Shown: piece after piece, positions 1 to 5,963 of the stretch
Numbering within the stretch: position 1 is the stretch's first letter
Layout of the letters: every line of letters begins with the position of its first letter
Source of the DNA: JAMOAD01 sp023621955
GTDB lineage: Bacteria; Acidobacteriota; Aminicenantia; JAMOAD01
Direction: 5' to 3'
NCBI GenBank assembly: GCA_035403085.1
Contig: DAONEM010000022.1
Coordinates: 1-37,696 of the forward strand
DNA length: 37,696 nt
Notes under the pieces: generated by a model
The model's database searches: none
The model's input: the letters and a program-made list of their open reading frames with translations, nothing else
What the model was told of the DNA's origin: nothing
Made by a program: the position numbers and the translations under genes

Positions 1-43
1 TCAGAGGGAGAGAGCTCTATCCACGTCTTGCGCGTTTTCATGG

Positions 44-88
44 AAAAGAAAAAAGCGGTTACCAAACCTTTGGGGGTTTGGTAACCGC
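44..88 (-). terminator. Rho-independent terminator of the recA operon
   Basis: A perfect 14-bp inverted repeat (55-68 with 75-88) encloses a 6-nt loop. Read on the minus strand it is followed by a run of six T, then C and four T (from 44-54). It starts about 30 nt beyond the recA stop codon, so it should end the yggS-yggT-divIVA-recA transcript. Confidence 0.9.
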
Positions 89-118
89 CTGGATGTGCTC
101 GCCCTCAAGGAGCCTTGA

Positions 119-1198
119 TCAGGGAATATAGGGGATGTTGAGCTTTTCCCGGATCAACTTCTCCAGCTCCTCGGAGAGCTCTTTATTTTCCCGAAGGAGT
201 TTACGGACATTCTCCTTCCCTTGTCCGAGTCTCTGGCCTTTGATGGAAAACCAGGTTCCCGATTTCTCCACCAAACCCATTTCACTGCCGATCTCGATGA
301 TCTCGCCCTCTTTTGAGATCCCTTCACCGTAAATGATGTCGAAGATAGCCTCTTTGAAGGGAGAGGCCAGCTTGTTCTTCACCACTTTTGCCCTCACTTG
401 AGAGCCGACGATCTCCTCGCCCTGTTTGATGCTGAGGATCTTCTTCACATCGATTCGGACGGAGGCATAAAACTTCAAGGCCCTTCCGCCTGTGGTTGTC
501 TCGGGGTTCCCGACGAACATTCCGATCTTCTCACGAAGCTGGTTGATGAAGATCAGACAGCTCTTCGAACGGCTCACGATAGCTGTGAGCTTTCTCAGGG
601 CCTGGGACATGAGGCGGGCCTGGAGGCCCATGTGGGCGTCTCCCATCTCCCCCTCCAACTCGGCCTTAGGCACGAGGGCCGCGACGGAGTCTAAGACCAC
701 GACGTCCACGGCGTTACTGCGGATGAGGGTCTCGGCAATCTCCAAGGCCTGTTCCCCGTAGTCGGGCTGAGAGATGTAGAGGTTCTCGACGTCAACCCCG
801 ATCTTCTTGGCGTACTTGGGATCCAGGGCGTGCTCCACATCGATAAAGGCGGCGGTTCCGCCTCTCTTCTGCGCCTCCGCGACGACGTGAAGGGCCAGAG
901 TCGTCTTTCCCGAGGCCTCCTGCCCGTAGATCTCGACAACCCTCCCCCGGGGAAAGCCTCCGATGCCCAAGGCGGCATCCAGGCTCAAGGAGCCGGAAGG
1001 GATCGCCTGGACATCCAGGACATCGGTGTCTCCGAGGCGGCGCAAATAGCCCTTCCCAAACTGCCTGTCGATCTGGGCCAAGGCCATCTCCAGGGCCTGG
1101 TTCTTTCTATTGGTCTCTTTCTGGACGGGAGACTCTTTCCCCTCGCGTATCTCTTTCTGAACCGGGACTTCTTCGGCGGTTTTCTTCTCTTCCTTCAC
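119..1198 (-). CDS. recA: RecA recombinase with an N-terminal extension
   Basis: RecA is the strand-exchange ATPase of homologous recombination and the SOS co-protease. The 359-residue protein has a Walker A motif GQEASGKTT at about 92-100 (a variant of the usual GPESSGKTT), the FINQLREKIG segment and the DNA-binding loop 2 region (GNPETTTGGRALKFYAS). The usual RecA core begins near residue 32 (NRKNQALEMAL); the first 30 residues are a charged extension in which PVQKE occurs twice. The start is GTG, preceded by AAGGAGG on the mRNA at a short spacing, and no good internal start exists, so the extension appears real. The C-terminus lacks a long acidic tail. It is the last gene of the operon, 24 nt after divIVA. 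Confidence 0.95.
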   Translation of the reverse strand: MKEEKKTAEEVPVQKEIREGKESPVQKETNRKNQALEMALAQIDRQFGKGYLRRLGDTDVLDVQAIPSGSLSLDAALGIGGFPRGRVVEIYGQEASGKTTLALHVVAEAQKRGGTAAFIDVEHALDPKYAKKIGVDVENLYISQPDYGEQALEIAETLIRSNAVDVVVLDSVAALVPKAELEGEMGDAHMGLQARLMSQALRKLTAIVSRSKSCLIFINQLREKIGMFVGNPETTTGGRALKFYASVRIDVKKILSIKQGEEIVGSQVRAKVVKNKLASPFKEAIFDIIYGEGISKEGEIIEIGSEMGLVEKSGTWFSIKGQRLGQGKENVRKLLRENKELSEELEKLIREKLNIPYIP

Positions 1199-1222
1199 TT
1201 CTCCTCCTTATGATTTCTCTTT

Positions 1223-1717
1223 TCAGCCCTGTGAAAGGAGGGGTCTAAGGTTGGATTCCCTCTCCCGCTCCCCCTGCAACTGCTCTTGAAACCTTTGTAA
1301 CCTTCGGATCAACCCCTCCAGGTCCTGGAGGGCTTCGGACTGCTGTTCCTTAAGGTCTTGGATGGAGCTCTCCACCCGTCTCTGTTTCTCGTAGGCCCCA
1401 CGGATGATCTCGTCGGCCTTGGCCTCGGCCTCTCGAAGGATCAGGGATGCTTCTCTCTCGGCCCTCTCCTTGAAATCGTCGGCCCACCTCTGAGTCGAAA
1501 GGATCGTCCTCTTTAAAAGCTCCTCCCTTCCCACCAAGTCGTCAACCTTCTCCTTGGCCCGTAGAAGCTCTTCCTCAAGACGGGCCCTCTCCCTCAAGGC
1601 CATGTCAAACTGTTCGGCCACGTAAATCAGGAAAGAGCGGACCTCTTCTCCATCGACACCACCCCATCTCTTAGCGGCAAAGCTCTGCTTCTGAATGTCG
1701 TTGGGTGTCAACGCCAT
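1223..1717 (-). CDS. divIVA: DivIVA-domain coiled-coil cell-pole/division protein
   Basis: The 164-residue protein has the DivIVA N-terminal signature (LTPNDIQKQSF, then a Gly-rich turn and EVRSFLIYVAEQFD), followed by an almost unbroken charged coiled coil to about residue 150. DivIVA proteins bind curved membrane at poles and septa and recruit partners. The position just after yggT is a common arrangement (the yggS-yggT-divIVA division cluster) in Gram-positive and some diderm phyla. The ATG lies 1 nt beyond the yggT stop, with GGAGGG upstream. The exact partner proteins cannot be read from sequence. Confidence 0.85.
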   Translation of the reverse strand: MALTPNDIQKQSFAAKRWGGVDGEEVRSFLIYVAEQFDMALRERARLEEELLRAKEKVDDLVGREELLKRTILSTQRWADDFKERAEREASLILREAEAKADEIIRGAYEKQRRVESSIQDLKEQQSEALQDLEGLIRRLQRFQEQLQGERERESNLRPLLSQG

Positions 1718-1718
1718 C

Positions 1719-2039
1719 TTACCCTCCTATCCTTCCTTTAAAGAGAAGAAGGCTCCCATAATCGCTCATGTTATCGAAAAGAAGGTACTTGATCAGGGTC
1801 AAGAGAACGATCAGAACAACCGGGGAGAGGTCGATCCCCGAGACGACCAGCGGCAGACGTCGGCGAAGAAAACGCAGAGGAGGTTCGGTAAGACGGTAGA
1901 CGGCCTGAACGAACGGAGGAACCGGATAACGAACAAACCAGGAGGCGAAGGCGGTGATGATCAAGAGAAAGATGTAGGCGTTGATCAAGAGACTTCCGAC
2001 ATCCCCGACCGCCCTGAGCAGGTTTCCCAGAAAGATCAT
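1719..2039 (-). CDS. yggT: YggT family membrane protein
   Basis: A 106-residue protein with two hydrophobic segments (about residues 8-30 and 68-90) separated by the conserved YggT stretch ending PPLRFLRRRLP, followed by a GIDLSP motif. YggT proteins sit in the inner membrane and are genetically tied to division and envelope functions; the molecular role is not settled. The start overlaps the yggS stop by four bases (ATGA), which suggests translational coupling within the operon. Confidence 0.85.
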   Translation of the reverse strand: MIFLGNLLRAVGDVGSLLINAYIFLLIITAFASWFVRYPVPPFVQAVYRLTEPPLRFLRRRLPLVVSGIDLSPVVLIVLLTLIKYLLFDNMSDYGSLLLFKGRIGG

Positions 2040-2701
2040 ACCCTTCTCTCCCCGAAGAGGGCACGGCCCAGCCTCACCATGGTTGCCCCCTCCTCTACGG
2101 CCGTTTCAAAATCTTCGCTCATCCCCATGGAAAGAACCTTGAGCCCCTTCCCTTGCTCGAACAGCTTACGCATTCTCTTGAAGAAGGGCCTTGGATCGCT
2201 ATCGAAGGGGGGAACAGCCATGAGCCCCTGAATCTCGACCTCCGGCCACAAGGACCTCTCTTCCAAGACAAGGGCAAGCTCTTCCTCCAGAAAGCCGGAT
2301 TTCTGAGGCTCTTTGCCGATGTTCACCTCCAGGAGGACAGGGAAAGCCCCTCCGCCAAGGTCTTTCAAGGCTCGAGAGAGCCTCTCCAGGTGGTCTCTCT
2401 TGCCAATGGACTGGATCATGGAGAAGTTCTCGACGCACTTTCTGCTCTTGTTCCCTTGGAAGGTCCCGATGAAATGCCACTTCAAACCGTTCCCCTTCAA
2501 GGCCTCCATTTTGGGAAGAGCCTCCTGAAGCCGGTTCTCCCCCACCAGTTCAAGTCCGGCAAGCCTAGCCTCGTCGACCCTCTCAGGCGCCACGGTCTTG
2601 GTAACCCCTAAGAGTGTCACCGAGTCGGATCGGCCGGAGCGCAACTTCGCTCTTTCGATCCTCTCTTTCAGCTTTTCAAGCCTCTCCGCCAGACTCTCCA
2701 T
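2036..2701 (-). CDS. yggS: YggS/PLPBP pyridoxal-phosphate homeostasis protein
   Basis: A 221-residue member of the YggS/PROSC family, a single-domain alanine-racemase-fold protein that carries PLP and buffers B6 and amino-acid pools. Visible motifs are the PLP lysine in GVTKT (near residue 35), GENRLQEA, HFIGTFQGNK, and the C-terminal LSMGMSEDFETAVEEGATM segment followed by VRLGRALFG. It is the first gene of the operon. There is no Shine-Dalgarno before the ATG; a strong promoter ends 6 nt upstream instead (see 2708-2736), so the mRNA may be leaderless. Confidence 0.9.
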   Translation of the reverse strand: MESLAERLEKLKERIERAKLRSGRSDSVTLLGVTKTVAPERVDEARLAGLELVGENRLQEALPKMEALKGNGLKWHFIGTFQGNKSRKCVENFSMIQSIGKRDHLERLSRALKDLGGGAFPVLLEVNIGKEPQKSGFLEEELALVLEERSLWPEVEIQGLMAVPPFDSDPRPFFKRMRKLFEQGKGLKVLSMGMSEDFETAVEEGATMVRLGRALFGERRV

Positions 2702-2707
2702 GAAGGA

Positions 2708-2736
2708 AGTTTAGCCGATTTTCTTGGAGGTGTCAA
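2708..2736 (-). promoter_or_regulatory. Promoter of the yggS-yggT-divIVA-recA operon
   Basis: On the minus strand: TTGACA (2731-2736), a 17-nt spacer, then TAAACT (2708-2713). Only six bases separate the -10 box from the yggS ATG, placing the expected transcription start on or within a base or two of the start codon. The remaining gap up to 2988 holds only the inverted repeat listed next and no gene that I can support. Confidence 0.7.
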
Positions 2737-2750
2737 AAGAGTGAGGTCGA

Positions 2751-2785
2751 TCGTCGTTCTCGAAGGTTTAACAAATAAACGACGA
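2751..2785. repeat. Inverted repeat upstream of the yggS promoter
   Basis: TCGTCGTT (2751-2758) and AACGACGA (2778-2785) are perfect 8-bp inverted arms with a 19-nt A+T-rich centre. The element lies 14 nt upstream of the -35 box of the yggS promoter and could be an operator or a weak hairpin at the end of the gltS transcript. Function is unknown. Confidence 0.35.
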
Positions 2786-2988
2786 TTTCAGGCGTCTGCG
2801 GCAGAGACCGAAACTGTTATGGCCCCTGGTTTCGCTAAACCGAAGAAAACGCCACCGTTCGTCGAAGAAAACCGCCGTTTCCGCCGAACCTTTCCTAGAA
2901 GAGCCCAGACCGCAAGAAGTCTGAACAAAGGGGCGATCTCCCGGACCATCCCTGAGAAGGGAAGCCGCATCACAGCTCCGTCAATTTT

Positions 2989-4176
2989 CTAGCGAAGAAA
3001 GTTTACGAAGAGGGTTATGACCAAAGCGTTTGCAAAGTCGATCAGGAAGGCTCCAACGATAGGCACGATAAAGAAGGCCCGAGGGGCGGGGCCATACTTC
3101 TCGACCAGGGAGTTCATGTTGGCCACGGCGTTGGGCATGGCTCCGAAGCCGAACCCACAGAGCCCGGAGCTCATGACGGCGCCGTCGTAGTCTCTTCCGC
3201 TGAGACGGAATCCGATGGTCAGGGCGAAAAGAACCATCAGTAGCGCCTGAAGGAGGAGAATGACTACCATGGGGAGGGCAAGGTCCTTGAGTTGCCACAG
3301 CTTAAGACTCGACAGGGCCATTCCCAGAAAAACGTTGAGGCTCAAGTTTCCAAGGCTTTCAACGGCTCCAGGGGAGAGAGGCTTGGCACCGAAGAGCTCT
3401 CCTAGGTTCACTCCGAGGGAGGCGATGATCATGGCGCTGATGTAGGTGGGCAAGGTGATCTGCCACTTCACAAAGACTCCGTCCAAGAGGGTCCCTAAGA
3501 CGAGGGCCCCCACAAGGTAGGCGAAGACCCGGAAAAGTTCATCTCCCGTCGCTCCCTCCTCTGGACGCTCCTGACTCTGGGCGCTCTCCCCTCTCGGAGT
3601 TTTTAAGGAGTGTCTCTGAATCAGAAAGCGGGCGATGGGCCCTCCCATCAGGCTCCCTAAGACGATCCCGAAGGTGGCCGCCGCGGTGGCAACCTCGACG
3701 GCTCCCCGAAAGCCGTAGGATCTCTCGAAGAGCCCTCCAAAAGCGGCCCCTGTTCCTACGCCACCCGTGAGCGAAACAGATCCCGTGAGAAGGCCCAGGA
3801 GGGCGTCCCTTCCGAAGAGGAGCGCTCCCGCCACTCCCAGGACGTTTTGGAGAAGGAGGAGAAGAACGGAGAGGGTGAAGAAGAGGAAGAGCCTCTTTCC
3901 CCCTTTCACGAGGATGCCAACCCTTGCCCCTAAGCCTATGGAGGCGAAGAAGGCCATCATGAAAGGCATTTGCAGGGAGGTATCCAGCTGAAAGGAGAAG
4001 AGCCCCTTCTCCCGGAGGAAGAGGTGGAGGAAGGCGACCAACAAGCCGCCGATCACGGGGGTTGGAATGCAGAAGGTCTCCAAGGGTTTTACCGCTTTCT
4101 TGATCAAAAAGCCTAAGTAAACGACACCCACGGCGAAGAAGACGCTCTGCAAGGCGTTGAGTTTCAAGACGATCAT
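2989..4176 (-). CDS. gltS: Sodium/glutamate symporter GltS
   Basis: A 395-residue polytopic inner-membrane carrier of the GltS/ESS family, which imports glutamate with Na+. It has about ten hydrophobic segments in two related halves. Family marks are the glycine-rich stretch SLTGGVGTGAAFG in the first half and SSGLCGFGFGAMPNAVANM in the second, the two re-entrant-loop regions. The central cytoplasmic loop (near residue 200) is long and charged. The ATG is preceded by GGAGGG at 5-nt spacing. It has its own apparent promoter and is not tightly linked to yggS. Import of glutamate fits an amino-acid-using anaerobe, which is an inference. Confidence 0.93.
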   Translation of the reverse strand: MIVLKLNALQSVFFAVGVVYLGFLIKKAVKPLETFCIPTPVIGGLLVAFLHLFLREKGLFSFQLDTSLQMPFMMAFFASIGLGARVGILVKGGKRLFLFFTLSVLLLLLQNVLGVAGALLFGRDALLGLLTGSVSLTGGVGTGAAFGGLFERSYGFRGAVEVATAAATFGIVLGSLMGGPIARFLIQRHSLKTPRGESAQSQERPEEGATGDELFRVFAYLVGALVLGTLLDGVFVKWQITLPTYISAMIIASLGVNLGELFGAKPLSPGAVESLGNLSLNVFLGMALSSLKLWQLKDLALPMVVILLLQALLMVLFALTIGFRLSGRDYDGAVMSSGLCGFGFGAMPNAVANMNSLVEKYGPAPRAFFIVPIVGAFLIDFANALVITLFVNFLR

Positions 4177-4196
4177 AGGGTCCCTCCGAAGAGAGT

Positions 4197-4225
4197 AGTA
4201 TAGAGGAAAGAGGGAAAGAGCGAAA
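4197..4225 (-). promoter_or_regulatory. Possible gltS promoter
   Basis: TATACT (4197-4202, minus strand) lies about 20 nt upstream of the gltS ATG. A weak -35-like TTTCGC (4220-4225) is 17 nt further up. Only the -10 box is convincing. Confidence 0.35.
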
Positions 4226-4254
4226 GGGAGAAGAGGCCGCGGTGTCAGAAAAAG

Positions 4255-4282
4255 AGGGAAAAATTCTCGGGGATTTTCCCCG
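4255..4282 (-). terminator. Probable terminator of the SGNH hydrolase gene
   Basis: A short, strong stem (CGGGGA 4268-4273 with TCCCCG 4277-4282, 3-nt loop) is followed on the minus strand by a T-rich tract starting at about 4265. It lies about 80 nt after the SGNH hydrolase stop and upstream of the gltS promoter. Confidence 0.55.
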
Positions 4283-4365
4283 TTTTCACCACCGGTTCTT
4301 CCCTTTCACGACGGGGAAACAGGAGGAAGCGACGGGCCGAGAAGAGGGTGAAAAGGCTCTCCCTT

Positions 4366-5895
4366 TCAGTAGGGTTTCGGGAACCGGCGGGGGGTGTAGC
4401 TGAAGGTGTTGGAGAGAGGTCCGACATTCCCATCCTGGTCTACGGCCCTGACCCCGATATAGACGGTGGAGGAACCGGAGAGGGAGAGGGTAGCGGAGAG
4501 GTTCTCGGTAGGACCGTAGAGGTTCGTTATCTCCCCGGCGCTGGTTCCCCAGTACACGCGGTACTCCTTGAGATCCGCCTCTTTGGCGGCGCTCCAGGAG
4601 ATTCGCACACCAAGGGTTCCGGAAGAAGAGAGGAAGAAGCCCTCCAACTTCATCACGGGAGCCTCGGGAGGAAGGGCCCGGAGAGTCTGGTACCAGTTGT
4701 CACCCATGAGGTGGTAACCCTTCACGGAAGGATGAACGACGTCGGCCATGAGGGAGTAGTAGCCTCCGCTCGAAGAGGGGTACTCCCAGAAGATCTTCCA
4801 AAGGTCGATGATGGGAAGGTTGAGCTCTTTAGCCATAGTCCTGAGCCCTTGACAGATCTGAAGCTCCCGATCCTTGAAAGCCCCTTGACCGAACCACCCG
4901 TTACGGGGAATCAGGGTCGTCATCAACGGTTGGACCCCCAGGGAGAGGGCCGTCTCCAACATGGCCCGGATGTTGGCTAATGTCGTCTCCACGGGAATAT
5001 CGAAGTTCACGATATCGTTGGTCCCTTCGTGAAAGAGAAGGTACTTGGCCCGATGCTGGAGGAGAAGAGTCGGCAAACGTTCGAGCCCCATGATGGTGCT
5101 CTCACCTGGGACGCCCTCCTTGATCACCGTTCCTTCCCCGATCCACTCGTCGATCCTGCTTTGAAGCCACTGGATGTAACAGTCGTTGGGAGTGGGTTTG
5201 CCCCAGGTGATGCTGTCACCGAAACCGAGAAACTTCCGAAAATCCAGGTCCATCCCCCGGTAAGAAGATGTCGACTTCAGAGAGCTCTTACTCAAGCTCT
5301 CGGAAGGAAGGTTCCAAAGGGGAGCCCTCTTCGAAACCACGTCAGAGGCGGAGAGAGAGCCTCTCCTGTAACGTCCCTCCAGGTATCGACGGAGCCGAAG
5401 AACCCCATCCTTCTCTGTCTCGGAAAGGTCGACCAGGAGCAAAGGCTCCTCATAACCGAGGGTCGTGATCTCCTCTCCCCCGGGAAGGGAGTAGAGGTGA
5501 AGGGCGGCGGTCTCATCGAGAAGGGCGAGGGCCCAGCCTGAACGGAAAGGGAAAACCACGGGGGCGTGGGGAAAGAAAGCCGTTTTCAGGAGAGGGACCG
5601 AACCTTGCAGGCTCACGGCGGAGAGGGAGTAGAGGGAGAGAGCCTCCTTTCGGACCACCATCATATGGAGTCCCCCCAGAAGGGGGGAATCGCCTATTCT
5701 GAGAAGAGCCTCCCGGCTCCGATCGAGTGTCTGAGAAAAGAGCTGTTCTCCCGAGGGGCCGAGAAGAGAGGCGCCTTGAGAGTCCTGGAGCAGGGTGTAA
5801 CGATCGTATACGGTTTCCCGTATCTCTTGCGCGGTCAAAGGCAGAAAGGACACCACCAAAAGAAGCAACCAGGCTCTTTTTAAAACACTCTTCAT
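4366..5895 (-). CDS. Exported SGNH/GDSL hydrolase with C-terminal Fn3-like domain
   Basis: A 509-residue protein with a Sec signal peptide (about residues 1-23, ending TAQ). An uncharacterised N-terminal region of about 200 residues has repeating strand-like patterns. An SGNH esterase domain follows: GDS with Ser228 in FGDSITWG, block II Gly in GVPGES (261-266), block III Asn in GTND (291-294), and Asp385/His388 in DVVHPS. Residues from about 413 to 500 look like a fibronectin type III domain (EYRVYWG, YIGVRAVDQDGNVGPLS). It is likely a periplasmic or surface esterase acting on acylated glycans or lipids; the substrate is unknown. I chose the start at 5895 because it has a Shine-Dalgarno (GGAGAG) and starts the signal peptide; an ATG 24 nt earlier has none. 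Confidence 0.85.
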   Translation of the reverse strand: MKSVLKRAWLLLLVVSFLPLTAQEIRETVYDRYTLLQDSQGASLLGPSGEQLFSQTLDRSREALLRIGDSPLLGGLHMMVVRKEALSLYSLSAVSLQGSVPLLKTAFFPHAPVVFPFRSGWALALLDETAALHLYSLPGGEEITTLGYEEPLLLVDLSETEKDGVLRLRRYLEGRYRRGSLSASDVVSKRAPLWNLPSESLSKSSLKSTSSYRGMDLDFRKFLGFGDSITWGKPTPNDCYIQWLQSRIDEWIGEGTVIKEGVPGESTIMGLERLPTLLLQHRAKYLLFHEGTNDIVNFDIPVETTLANIRAMLETALSLGVQPLMTTLIPRNGWFGQGAFKDRELQICQGLRTMAKELNLPIIDLWKIFWEYPSSSGGYYSLMADVVHPSVKGYHLMGDNWYQTLRALPPEAPVMKLEGFFLSSSGTLGVRISWSAAKEADLKEYRVYWGTSAGEITNLYGPTENLSATLSLSGSSTVYIGVRAVDQDGNVGPLSNTFSYTPRRFPKPY

Positions 5896-5934
5896 GATCA
5901 CTCTCCAGGAAGAAGCCATCGGGTCTCGATCTCG

Positions 5935-5963
5935 ATTTTACAAGGTTTGTCCTCTTCTGTCAA
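5935..5963 (-). promoter_or_regulatory. Promoter of the SGNH hydrolase gene, embedded in the addB end
   Basis: Minus strand: TTGACA (5958-5963), 17-nt spacer, TAAAAT (5935-5940). The -35 box overlaps the addB stop codon at 5960-5962, so the SGNH gene can be transcribed independently of the recombination genes. Expected transcription start is near 5928, giving a leader of about 33 nt. Confidence 0.7.

Noticed and set aside
1..84. Open plus-strand frame at the left edge reading 27 codons to a TAA at 82-84
   Set aside because: It runs through the recA terminator stem and is too short to judge; all three plus frames are open here, so it is probably chance.
2788..2970. Minus-strand ORF of about 60 residues between gltS and yggS with a possible ribosome site
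   Set aside because: It has no recognisable motif and lies in the long gap that also holds the yggS promoter and an inverted repeat; I do not trust it as a gene.
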